64,000 bases of DNA, taken from the NCBI RefSeq assembly GCF_020905295.1, contig NZ_JAJJMM010000001.1:5208001-5272000 (forward strand), given 5' to 3'. The translations under genes and the position numbers were made by a program. Of the stretch, positions 53,712 through 61,541 are shown one piece after another. The DNA comes from Flavobacterium piscisymbiosum. Lineage in GTDB: Bacteria > Bacteroidota > Bacteroidia > Flavobacteriales > Flavobacteriaceae. Position 1 is the stretch's first letter, and the number at the start of each line of letters is the position of its first letter. Below the pieces are notes generated by a model. That model was not told the origin of the DNA. It was given only the letters and a program-made list of their open reading frames with translations, and did no database searches.

Positions 53712-53801
53712 TTAATAATTACTACAACTACAACATGGAATTTTCATCAGACAACATTCCATCATACTATTTGTATTTCTATTTGATCTCATTTTATTCA
53801 T
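53712..53801 (-). CDS. Cys/Met-rich short ORF 2 (29 aa), leader peptide candidate
   Basis: ATG at 53801 and TAA at 53712-53714. The 29 codons include five Cys (16, 17, 23, 24, 26) and five Met; the core reads MMECCLMKIPCCSCSNY. It begins 15 bases after the T-run of the strong hairpin at 53816-53847 and ends 91 bases before gdhA. Too short for normal gene finders. The length and composition match ORF 1 upstream. It could be a regulatory leader peptide or a small metal- or thiol-reactive peptide. Confidence 0.45.
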   Translation of the reverse strand: MNKMRSNRNTNSMMECCLMKIPCCSCSNY

Positions 53802-53815
53802 TTTTTAATGGTTCT

Positions 53816-53847
53816 AAAAAAAAGCCTTTCATGGTGCATGAAAGGCT
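53816..53847 (-). terminator. Perfect terminator hairpin between two short ORFs (attenuator candidate)
   Basis: The 11-bp stem AGCCTTTCATG/CATGAAAGGCT has a 3-nt loop and is followed on the minus strand by T8. On the plus strand it is followed by A's, so it works only on the minus strand. Its 5' arm can also pair with ATGAAATGGC at the end of ORF 1 (53894-53885), which would form an antiterminator. Confidence 0.75.
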
Positions 53848-53879
53848 AAAAAAAAAAATAACTAACAAGTATTTCTCTA

Positions 53880-53966
53880 TTAACGCCATTTCATCGCATC
53901 GTTTGACATGCAGCACATCGTGAAGCTGCACATAAACGGGATGATATATAGACTATAGTTTTTCAT
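53880..53966 (-). CDS. Cys/Met-rich short ORF 1 (28 aa), leader peptide candidate
   Basis: ATG at 53966, eight bases after a TAGATTTG -7 box, and TAA at 53880-53882; the mRNA would be nearly leaderless. Residues 12-20 read MCSFTMCCM, giving three Cys and three Met in nine codons, and the peptide ends MKWR. A terminator begins 33 bases after the stop codon. The last codons (25-28) can pair with the terminator's 5' arm. A ribosome stalled at C18/C19 would leave that pairing segment free. This is the arrangement of amino-acid attenuators; the regulated gene would be gdhA or ORF 2. Confidence 0.5.
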   Translation of the reverse strand: MKNYSLYIIPFMCSFTMCCMSNDAMKWR

Positions 53967-53974
53967 TGTTACTG

Positions 53975-54011
53975 CAAATCTATAAATTATATTTATAAAT
54001 TCTATAGAATT
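53975..54011 (-). promoter_or_regulatory. Promoter of the short-ORF/gdhA unit with palindrome
   Basis: The -7 box TAGATTTG (minus strand 53982-53975) has no TTTG at -33. Instead the perfect 14-bp palindrome AATTCTATAGAATT (53998-54011) occupies that place, suggesting a regulator site. Confidence 0.5.
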
Positions 54012-54088
54012 AGTCGAGTTTATTTTAATAATTATTAAAATCAGCCTTAAAGAAGCTGTAAACTAACAAATTAAGAGTGAAAAATAAA

Positions 54089-54943
54089 TTATTTAAATTG
54101 AGAAATAACGATAAAAACAATCGAAATCAAGGCTAAAAAGATCCCTATGAAATTAATTTTGGATAATTTTTCCTTGAAAAAAAGCAAACCAACAAGACTT
54201 CCCAAAACAATAACTCCCATATTCATTCCGGCAAAAACTGTCGAAGGATTTTCGGCGAAAGCCTTATGAGCTTTTAAATAAAATAGAATATTTCCGAAAT
54301 TAAAGATTCCCACCAAAGCCCCAAAAAGGATGTTTTTAGGTTCTAATTTTACTTTTTTAATCCCTATTTCATAAATAGAAATTACTATCGCTACCGCTAA
54401 AGCAACACAAAAAACAACAAATAAAGAGGTTGGATAAGGCAAACTCGTGTAAAGTGCTACTTGTTTGAAAAGAATATCAATCACTCCAAATCCCAATAAA
54501 ACTGCAGCCGGGAAAAACCATTTATTTTCTGTGTTTGCAGATTGTTTTCTTAGAATAAATAAAAGAGCCAGAAAGCCAATTACAATTCCCACAACCTTAT
54601 AAGTATTGAATTCTTCCTTAAAAATAAACCACGCTGCCAGTATAGGTATGAATAATGATAAACGCTGAGCCGCATCTGTTTTTACAATACCAATGTGTTT
54701 TATTGAAGCCATTAAAGACAGAAAAACAAAAGGTAATAAAACCCCAATTGCAATATAAATATTCCAGGGTGCTTTCGAATCTATTTCAGCCAAATTCGGG
54801 CTAAAAGTAAAGTAACAGAGGCCTAAGGCAACTACGTAATTAAAAGCCACAATTTGCGTTGGATTGCCATTGTATCTTCTGGTTATTTTAAAAATTACAC
54901 CAACAATTACGCTACACAAAATACTTAAAACAAGAAACAACAT
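54089..54943 (-). CDS. EamA/DMT family transporter
   Basis: From the ATG at 54943 the product has 284 residues (a TTG at 54964 is unlikely). It has about ten TM helices in two EamA halves: the first ends around LLFILRKQS, and the second begins KWFFPAAVLLGFGVIDILFK and ends FIGIFLALISIVFIVISQF. Such proteins export amino acids or other metabolites, or import nucleotide sugars; the substrate is not predictable. No close operon partner lies downstream, as the following 120 bases lead to the short-ORF promoter. Confidence 0.88.
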   Translation of the reverse strand: MLFLVLSILCSVIVGVIFKITRRYNGNPTQIVAFNYVVALGLCYFTFSPNLAEIDSKAPWNIYIAIGVLLPFVFLSLMASIKHIGIVKTDAAQRLSLFIPILAAWFIFKEEFNTYKVVGIVIGFLALLFILRKQSANTENKWFFPAAVLLGFGVIDILFKQVALYTSLPYPTSLFVVFCVALAVAIVISIYEIGIKKVKLEPKNILFGALVGIFNFGNILFYLKAHKAFAENPSTVFAGMNMGVIVLGSLVGLLFFKEKLSKINFIGIFLALISIVFIVISQFK

Positions 54944-54973
54944 AGGATTATATTTTGAGCACAAAAATAGTAC

Positions 54974-56293
54974 TTAAACTCCTTTGGTTTTATTTTTTAT
55001 TTCTTTTATTCCAGCCTTTTTTATTTCTAACTGTGTAATTTTTCTTTTTTTATTTGTAATAAATTCTACGGTAGTATTATTATTGTCTGAGCGGAAAAAT
55101 TTGGTTGCAGATTCCGGCAGCAATTCGATACTATAATCATTGTAATACAACTTGTTATCTTTCTTTAAGATTTTAATATCTCCATAATCACCAATATACT
55201 GATCATAAACTTTAGTGTCTATTGCTGTTTGAATATGTTTGTATGGATTTTCTACTTCCTTCCCAAAACATATTCCGGCAAGACCATAAGCAATGTAATA
55301 TGACTTTGATTGGTTGTTGGATAACACCGTAATAAAAACTTTATCTTCAATGTATTTATTAAACGAAGTCATCGCTCCAAAAAAACCTCCATCATGCGCA
55401 ATTAACTCATGATTTTGATTATAAAACGGATTAATTACAACTCCAAAACCAAAATTATGGTCATTATACGACGTAAACATTTTCTTTTGTGATTCCTCTG
55501 TCAATAAAGTTTGGCTATCAAATAAGGTTTTATTCCATAAATTCAAATCTTCAACAGTCGAATAAATACCGTCGTGTCCCAGATTAAAGTTCCAGTTGAT
55601 GTACGGATTTTTTACTAATTTATTATCGTTAAAATAATAGCGCTGAGTCATTTTAGCTACTATTTCATCGTTAGTCGAAACTCCTGAATTATACATTTTT
55701 GCTTTATCGAATACATTTTGTTTTAAATACGCTGCATACGATTGTCCGGATACCTTCTCTATAATTTGTGCCAATAAATAATAGCCAATATTACTGTAAG
55801 CCGTGCTCGTTCCAGGCTCAAACAACAAAGGCTTTTTTGCCAGATACGTGTAAACCGAATCTTTATTAAGATCTGTTTTAGTCAAATACAACTCATCAAA
55901 ATCCATATCCAGACCAGAATTGTGGCTTAACATCATCTTTAAGGTTATTTTGTCTCCTTTAGGAAAACCAGTAAAATATTTACTAAGAGGATCCTCTAAG
56001 GAAAGTTGCTTTTTTTCTGCCAGTTGCAAAATAGCAACAGCTGTAAATTGCTTTGAAACCGAAGCTAAACTAAATTTAGAATCTATGGTATTTTTTAATT
56101 TCCACTCATAATTAGCAAAACCATACGCTTTTTTAAGTAGTACAGAATCGTTCTTAGAAACCAATACAGTACCACTAAAATCATTAATGCCAAATTGTGC
56201 ATCCATATATTGTTCTAATTTAGTACTAAGTTCTTTTTGTGAAAATCCAAAAGTAAATACCAACAATGCGATTAGAGTCAATCTTAATTTCAT
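54974..56293 (-). CDS. Serine hydrolase, class C beta-lactamase/PBP-like
   Basis: The 439-residue secreted protein has a signal peptide (LIALLVFTFGFSQ). The catalytic motif is SVSK (S78-K81), the Tyr motif is AYSN, and HDGGFFG replaces the KTG-type triad as in many esterase and DD-peptidase relatives. A C-terminal extension of about 100 residues is beta-rich. It could be a peptidase, esterase or lactamase. It starts one base after the marR-type gene stop, so the two are co-transcribed and the repressor may control this hydrolase. Confidence 0.88.
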   Translation of the reverse strand: MKLRLTLIALLVFTFGFSQKELSTKLEQYMDAQFGINDFSGTVLVSKNDSVLLKKAYGFANYEWKLKNTIDSKFSLASVSKQFTAVAILQLAEKKQLSLEDPLSKYFTGFPKGDKITLKMMLSHNSGLDMDFDELYLTKTDLNKDSVYTYLAKKPLLFEPGTSTAYSNIGYYLLAQIIEKVSGQSYAAYLKQNVFDKAKMYNSGVSTNDEIVAKMTQRYYFNDNKLVKNPYINWNFNLGHDGIYSTVEDLNLWNKTLFDSQTLLTEESQKKMFTSYNDHNFGFGVVINPFYNQNHELIAHDGGFFGAMTSFNKYIEDKVFITVLSNNQSKSYYIAYGLAGICFGKEVENPYKHIQTAIDTKVYDQYIGDYGDIKILKKDNKLYYNDYSIELLPESATKFFRSDNNNTTVEFITNKKRKITQLEIKKAGIKEIKNKTKGV

Positions 56294-56294
56294 G

Positions 56295-56735
56295 CTATTT
56301 ATTTTTACAATTAACGATTATTTTGTTGAGTGTTTTATCAAGCAATGCTATTTCTTCCAGCGACAATCCATCAAGTGCTGTTTGCCTGTTAATTTTAATA
56401 ACCGGCAGTATTAGTTCTAGCGTTTTTATTCCTTTATTGGTGACTACAAGGTTAAATTTTCGACGATCTTCCAGATGAATCGTTCGGTTTAAATATTCAT
56501 TTTTAACCATCAGTTCGATCATTCTTGTAATCGAAGCATTGTCTTTGAATACAAGATTCGCCAGTTCATTTTGAGAAATATTCTGGTTGTCATTTAAAAT
56601 AATCAATACTAAACATTGATCTACAGTAATATCTTTTACAACTTTGCTAATATTTTTTTGAGCCAGTTTTCGATATTCTTTTATTGCTTTTTCTATTGAA
56701 TACAGTGCAGTTCCGGTTGGATTTTCAAGTTTCAT
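56295..56735 (-). CDS. MarR family transcriptional regulator
   Basis: The 146-residue protein has the MarR winged helix: NISQNELANLVFKDNASITR (recognition helix), then LNRTIHLEDRRKFNLVVTNK (wing with the DRR motif). It heads a two-gene operon with the serine hydrolase. The palindrome ATTGATATATCAAT next to its -7 box suggests autoregulation. Confidence 0.92.
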   Translation of the reverse strand: MKLENPTGTALYSIEKAIKEYRKLAQKNISKVVKDITVDQCLVLIILNDNQNISQNELANLVFKDNASITRMIELMVKNEYLNRTIHLEDRRKFNLVVTNKGIKTLELILPVIKINRQTALDGLSLEEIALLDKTLNKIIVNCKNK

Positions 56736-56751
56736 ATCTTTTTATTTGAGG

Positions 56752-56773
56752 CAAATATAATTGATATATCAAT
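56752..56773 (-). promoter_or_regulatory. Promoter and palindromic operator of the marR-hydrolase operon
   Basis: The -7 box TATATTTG (minus strand 56759-56752) abuts the perfect 14-bp palindrome ATTGATATATCAAT (56760-56773), which sits in the promoter spacer. Confidence 0.65.
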
Positions 56774-56849
56774 ATAAATTAAAATAAAAAGTCATTTTGT
56801 AAAAAAAAATCTTTACTGTAAGTTAAAAATGAGATTTTAACCGCAAAGA

Positions 56850-56979
56850 ATTTTACCGCAATCCCAATAGCTATCGGGATTGCGATAAAACTCTCTTTCT
56901 TCTTTCTTCTTTCTTCTTTCTTCTTTCTTCTTTCTTCTTTCTTCTTTCTTCTTTCTTCTTTCTTCTTTCTTCTTTCTTC
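56850..56979. repeat. Hairpin and TTTCTTC microsatellite
   Basis: CGCAATCCC/GGGATTGCG forms a hairpin at 56849-56881. About twelve TTTCTTC heptamers follow to 56979, ending 7 bases before the stop codon of the next minus-strand gene. Confidence 0.85.
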
Positions 56980-56985
56980 TAAAAA

Positions 56986-57579
56986 CTAATCACTTTTCAA
57001 CCAGCCTGTAATACTCATTCTTGTATTTTGAGTCACCAAAACTTCATGAACCAGTTCGTTGCTTTTAAAGAAAACTGTTTTGCCCTGAGTAGGTGCTATT
57101 TTTTGATTGTTATTTTCCTGATGAATCATTAATTCTCCCCCATCGCTTTCCTGCCAATTGCTGTTAAGATAACTGATCATAGAATATTTACGGCTTGGAT
57201 TATTCTTAAACTGATCTAAATGTTTCAGGTAAAAATCTCCCGTTTCGTACAAAGAATAATGAAATTCGTAGCCCGTAATTCCGGCATAACAGCTTTCATT
57301 CAAATAAATAATAAAGGCATCGATTTGAGCAAAGAACTCATTTTCAAACACATTGTTATGTTTTTTATCCAGCCAATAAATCGAATCACTTCTAATTGCA
57401 CCGTCATAAGACACTTTCTCTGAATTCCCGATTCCGGCAGCCATCAACAAACTTTTCTCGTTTAAGTCGAGTAAATTTTGTTTTAAATGATTCGCTAGTT
57501 CAGGACTTAAAAAATGTTCTGATATCCCCACTTTGTTTTCAATATAACTCGCAATCAGATCTTCGAAACCATTTTCCAT
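56986..57579 (-). CDS. 2OG-Fe(II) oxygenase
   Basis: The 197-residue protein has the double-stranded beta-helix motif of prolyl-4-hydroxylase-like enzymes. The iron ligands are H120 and D122 (YLKHLDQF) and H178 (LVHEV); the 2-oxoglutarate-binding Arg is R187 (TRMSITGW). It probably hydroxylates a protein or small molecule in the cytoplasm. The substrate is unknown. Confidence 0.9.
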   Translation of the reverse strand: MENGFEDLIASYIENKVGISEHFLSPELANHLKQNLLDLNEKSLLMAAGIGNSEKVSYDGAIRSDSIYWLDKKHNNVFENEFFAQIDAFIIYLNESCYAGITGYEFHYSLYETGDFYLKHLDQFKNNPSRKYSMISYLNSNWQESDGGELMIHQENNNQKIAPTQGKTVFFKSNELVHEVLVTQNTRMSITGWLKSD

Positions 57580-58243
57580 TTTGTTTTTGGGAAAACTGCA
57601 AATGCAGCCAACGGAGCAAGGTAGAGTAATTAAAAATGGAAAGGTTCTGTTTTTGAATAAATTAAAAAAAGAGAACGATAACCATACTTTGAGCGAGCAA
57701 CGCTACTTCGCTAGCTAGCTCCTATCCCAATGTTATTAAGTTAAGAGAAAAATTATAAAATAATTTAACAGCTTAATCAAGATAATAATTAGAAAAATCC
57801 GTTTTTATCAGCGTTTTCGCTTTAGCGAATCAGTAAAATCTGCGTCTAATTTTGACGCAGATAAAACAGATTTACTTCGTAAAAACGCGGACAAAAACGG
57901 ATTTGATTTGCAATAATTTTATTTTCTAAAAGCTTAAGGCTCTTATCTCTCTCGATCGAACGGACGTAGTATCCAGTCTCAGTTTTCAGTTTTCAGTCTT
58001 TGTCTTTGTTTTTAGCCAGTCTTGTCATCCTGACGAAGAAAGGATCACACTAGAAACTCTATAATAAAAATCGTCGTTTTTTATAGAATTATGTGTGTGA
58101 GTCAACTTCTCGATAAAACTATGGCATTTTTTTTCGGATTGTTTTGTCAGGCTGAGCGAAGTCGAAGCCCATTTCAATTGGAGCGCCCTTCGACTCCGCT
58201 CAGGGTGACAAACTTAAAAATTAGCCAAAAAAACTAAAATAAA
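57580..58243. repeat. 734-base gene-free region crowded with repeats
   Basis: It contains a decayed GGGATAGGAG RNA-like element (57688-57725, minus strand) and a 139-bp inverted partner of 5763-5899 (57787-57925). CAGTTTTCAGT words lie at 57975-58000, and half of a GACGAAGAAAGGATCACAC hairpin at 58018-58095. A complete short hairpin has arms around 58147-58169 and 58189-58213 (core GCTGAGCGAAGTCGAAG). No coding sequence is seen. Confidence 0.7.
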
Positions 58244-58275
58244 AAACCCGACAGGTTTTAAAACCTGTCGGGTTT
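58244..58275 (-). terminator. 32-nt perfect palindromic terminator
   Basis: The arm AAACCCGACAGGTTTT pairs perfectly with the adjoining inverted copy. It lies 39 bases after the stop of the AAA+ gene and has T's on both strands' 3' sides, so it can end transcripts from both directions. Confidence 0.8.
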
Positions 58276-58313
58276 GACTTGTAATACGCAATCTTAAATT
58301 AATAATTTATAAC

Positions 58314-59777
58314 TTATAATTTACTAATATAACTTCCGTACATATCTTTAAACTGATGTCCTTGTGCAAAGCGATCTTTGCTTATTTTTTTATATTCTAC
58401 CAATCCCCATAAAATAAATTCTTTAAAGAAATATTCGTCCTTTTTATCCAATTGAGGCTGGTATTTCTTCAATAAAGCATCTAACGGAGCTACTTCATCC
58501 AAAATAGCCTGATATTCCTTATCCGAAGCATCATCTAATAATTCGAAACCACTTTCGGCGAAAAACCATTCAATTAAGTCTGAATATGGCGTTTTTGCAT
58601 CTGGTTTTTCAAGCTTTTCTATCTTAGGCAAAAGTGTTGGAAATAACGTTCTGATAGCTGAACCTATTAAATTGTGCGCAACAAATGCCGCTCCCTCCTG
58701 CTCTCCTTCATAAACCAATTCGACTTTTCCGGTAATTGCAGGAATAATCCCAATGAAATCAGACAAACGTAAAGTCGTTTTATCTACTCCGGCTTTTAAG
58801 GCGCGACGTTCTGCCGTGCTCATTAAATTCTCGAAAGCAGTAATACTCATTCTCGCACTTACACCGCTTTTATTGTCGATGTATTCGCTGTCACGAGCTT
58901 CAAAACTTATTTGCTCTAAAATATCTTTGGCTAAACTTGGCACATATACTAATTTATGCTGTGTTTCGTCAAGTTTTGCTTCTTGTTCAGTAATTGTTCT
59001 CGCAATAGCAACGCTTTCAGGATAATGCGTCAGGATTTGAGATCCAATTCTATCTTTTAGTGGTGTTACAATACTTCCTCGATTCGTGTAATCTTCCGGA
59101 TTGGCCGTAAAGATTAATTGCATATCAAGTGGCATTCTCAGTTTAAATCCTCTAATCTGGATATCGCCTTCCTGCAAAATATTAAACAATGCAACTTGAA
59201 TTCTGGCTTGTAAATCAGGTAATTCGTTGATTACAAAAATACAACGATTTGCTCTCGGGATCATTCCAAAGTGAATTACACGATCATCAGCATAAGATAA
59301 CTTAAGATTTGCTGCTTTTATAGGGTCAACATCTCCAATTAAATCGGCTACTGTTACATCTGGAGTAGCTAATTTCTCGAAGAAACGTTCGTTTCTGTGC
59401 AACCACGAAATTGGAGTTTCATCATCTTTTTCGTCAATTAAGTCTTTTGCAAAACGAGAAATCGGATTCAACGGATCGTCATTGATTTCAGAACCTGCTA
59501 CAAACGGAATATATTCGTCTAATAATTCGACCATTTTACGCGCCAAACGTGTTTTTGCCTGACCTCGAAGTCCTAATAAATTGATGTTGTGACGAGATAA
59601 AATTGCACGCTCCAATTCTGGAATTACGGTATTTTCGAAACCATGAACACCTTCGAAAACCGGTTTCCCGGATTTGATTTTCTCACGAAGATTATTTCGC
59701 AATTCGTCTTTGATACTTATACTTTTATATCCTGAGGCTTTTAATTGTCCTAACGTGTTTATATTTTTTATTTCCAT
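58314..59777 (-). CDS. AAA+ ATPase, MoxR/Mg-chelatase ChlI-like
   Basis: The 487-residue protein has Walker A GLRGQAKT (G69-T76), Walker B in CIFVINELPDL, sensor-type FTANPEDYTNRGSI, and the arginine-finger region PLKDRIGSQILTHYP. A long C-terminal helical part (about 330-487) follows. It resembles Mg-chelatase ChlI/MoxR ATPases, but no tetrapyrrole genes are nearby. The VWA protein encoded just upstream (158 bases) is the expected partner, so the pair probably acts as a chaperone or metal-insertion machine of unknown target. Confidence 0.88.
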   Translation of the reverse strand: MEIKNINTLGQLKASGYKSISIKDELRNNLREKIKSGKPVFEGVHGFENTVIPELERAILSRHNINLLGLRGQAKTRLARKMVELLDEYIPFVAGSEINDDPLNPISRFAKDLIDEKDDETPISWLHRNERFFEKLATPDVTVADLIGDVDPIKAANLKLSYADDRVIHFGMIPRANRCIFVINELPDLQARIQVALFNILQEGDIQIRGFKLRMPLDMQLIFTANPEDYTNRGSIVTPLKDRIGSQILTHYPESVAIARTITEQEAKLDETQHKLVYVPSLAKDILEQISFEARDSEYIDNKSGVSARMSITAFENLMSTAERRALKAGVDKTTLRLSDFIGIIPAITGKVELVYEGEQEGAAFVAHNLIGSAIRTLFPTLLPKIEKLEKPDAKTPYSDLIEWFFAESGFELLDDASDKEYQAILDEVAPLDALLKKYQPQLDKKDEYFFKEFILWGLVEYKKISKDRFAQGHQFKDMYGSYISKL

Positions 59778-59935
59778 TTTTATTGAAATATGTTTTTGTT
59801 ATTATTTTTTTGAATGACAAAATATTGTGTCATTTCTTTGCGGGAGACGCACTGCTATGCGCCTCTACGATATGCTTTGTGTGCAAAAGTGCTTCGACTT
59901 CGCTCAGCGTGACAGCTGTAAACTGAGACTGAAAA

Positions 59936-61054
59936 CTACCTAACTCTCTTCTTCCTATTCGTCTCATAATCTTCAAAAATCATTTCACCCAAACCTTTTA
60001 GTCCGGTATAAAATGCTTTTCCTTGATTGGCTTCGGTAAAATGATTAACAAAACGCTGCAAATACGGGTCGTTTGCAATCATAAATGTTGTAATGGGTAT
60101 GTGTAATTTTCTGGCTTGTTGCGCCTGAGTGTAGCATTTATCTACAATATATTCGTCGAGTCCGTTACTGTTCATGTAATACGAACCGTCACGTTCGCGC
60201 ACGCAACTTGGTTTCCCGTCGGTAATCATGAAAATTTGCTTGTTGGTATTTCGTTTTCTACGCAAAATATCCATTGCCAACTGAAGTCCTGCAACCGTAT
60301 TTGTGTGATAAGGTCCCACTTGCAAATAAGGCAAATCTTTAATTGGGATTGTCCAGGCATCATTACCAAAAACCAAAATATCCAGCGTATCTTTTGGATA
60401 ACGAGTTGTGATTAATTCGGCCAAAGCCATAGCCACTTTTTTGGCCGGCGTGATTCTGTCTTCACCGTATAAAATCATACTGTGACTGATGTCGATCATT
60501 AAAACCGTACTCATTTGGGCTTTGTATTGGGTTTCTTCGACAACCAAATCATTTTCGGTTAGCATGAAACTTTCTACACCATTATTGATTTGGGCATTTC
60601 GTAAACTTTCGGTTAACGAAATACGTTCTAAACCATCTCCAAAATTAAATTCGCGGAATTCTCCGGTATGTTCATCGCCATTTCCGGCATGTTTGGTTTT
60701 GTGATTTCCTGTTCCGGAACGTTTTAAATTTCCGAAAATTTGATCTAAAGCTTGTTGACGAATGGCGCGTTCTGTTTTAGCAGTGATTCCAAAACCTCCT
60801 GTTCCATCTTCTTTGACCTCGTCTTTTATGTAACCTTTCTTTTTTAAATCTTCGATAAAATCATCGATTGTGTAGTTTTCGTCGGTCAGTTTATATTCTT
60901 TGTCCAACTCCCGAAGCCAGTCTATAGCTTCATCAAAATCCCCCGAAGTATGGGTGATTAGCTCTTTGAAAATGCCAAAAAGTTTTTCAAACGGAGACTG
61001 AAATGGGGCTTCGTACGTTTTAAAATAAAAACCTTTTTTAAATTCGTTTTTCAT
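59936..61054 (-). CDS. VWA domain protein, partner of the AAA+ ATPase
   Basis: The 372-residue protein has an N-terminal helical half, then a VWA domain from about residue 180. The MIDAS site begins D188-I-S190-H-S192 (MIDISHSM) and continues with ITDGKPS. Pairs of MoxR-type AAA+ and VWA proteins assemble complexes or insert cofactors; the target is unknown. The start codon lies inside a perfect 15-bp inverted repeat (61051-61086). A near-palindrome TGACA-N8-TGTCA lies at 59815-59832, between this gene and the AAA+ gene. Confidence 0.88.
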   Translation of the reverse strand: MKNEFKKGFYFKTYEAPFQSPFEKLFGIFKELITHTSGDFDEAIDWLRELDKEYKLTDENYTIDDFIEDLKKKGYIKDEVKEDGTGGFGITAKTERAIRQQALDQIFGNLKRSGTGNHKTKHAGNGDEHTGEFREFNFGDGLERISLTESLRNAQINNGVESFMLTENDLVVEETQYKAQMSTVLMIDISHSMILYGEDRITPAKKVAMALAELITTRYPKDTLDILVFGNDAWTIPIKDLPYLQVGPYHTNTVAGLQLAMDILRRKRNTNKQIFMITDGKPSCVRERDGSYYMNSNGLDEYIVDKCYTQAQQARKLHIPITTFMIANDPYLQRFVNHFTEANQGKAFYTGLKGLGEMIFEDYETNRKKRVR

Positions 61055-61086
61055 AATTCTAAAATTACGCTATTTTAGAATTATGA
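61051..61086 (-). promoter_or_regulatory. Perfect inverted repeat covering the VWA gene start codon
   Basis: Fifteen base pairs with a 6-nt loop (arm TCATAATTCTAAAAT). The minus-strand ATG of the VWA gene is in one arm. It may be an operator or an RNA hairpin hiding the start. Confidence 0.65.
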
Positions 61087-61184
61087 AAAAAGAAACGTTT
61101 ATTAATTTTTAGTTAAAGTATTTCAATAAAATTAGCCCAAATTGGCAAGAAGTCTACTAATTATTCAAACTTTCCGTCAACGTA

Positions 61185-61541
61185 TTACCAGGCATTATTT
61201 TCGAATCTGAAGGTTGAAAATTCGTAATGTACCTGAGGCTGATGGTTTGAATCGAAGAAATAGGCTTTAAATTCTACTGTATTTTCAGTAAAACTTATAA
61301 TCTCCAGTTTCTGCCATTTATTGCTTGTTGCCCATTTTAGGATTTCTGCTTTCGAATAATATTTTCGTTCAGAAATGTATGTTGTTTCCATAAGATAATC
61401 GGCATTATGAGTGGCATACGCCGAAAATCTTGAGCGCATCAAAGCCAAAGCTGTTGGTGCTTTTTGATTGTTTTCGAGATACAATCCGCAGCAATCTTTA
61501 AATAATAAACCTGTATCGCAAAAGCACTTATTCTCCATCAA
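61185..61541 (-). CDS. YchJ-like SEC-C motif protein
   Basis: The 118-residue protein has an N-terminal zinc-type SEC-C motif CFCDTGLLFKDCC. It continues with the YchJ signature PTALALMRSRFSAYATHNAD and a NTF2-like cone (YLMETTYISERKYYSKAEIL). E. coli YchJ has a second SEC-C motif at the C terminus that is absent here. Function is unknown. It overlaps the upstream small gene by 14 bases. Confidence 0.82.
   Translation of the reverse strand: MMENKCFCDTGLLFKDCCGLYLENNQKAPTALALMRSRFSAYATHNADYLMETTYISERKYYSKAEILKWATSNKWQKLEIISFTENTVEFKAYFFDSNHQPQVHYEFSTFRFENNAW

Noticed and set aside
53684..53923. Plus-strand ORF of 79 codons opposite the short Cys-rich ORFs
   Set aside because: Its sequence is low-complexity and spans the terminator hairpin. 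The minus strand has the promoter, terminator and gene order that explain the region.
58753..59025. Plus-strand ORF of 90 codons opposite the AAA+ gene
   Set aside because: The opposite strand carries an intact AAA+ domain; no promoter or family match is seen on this strand.
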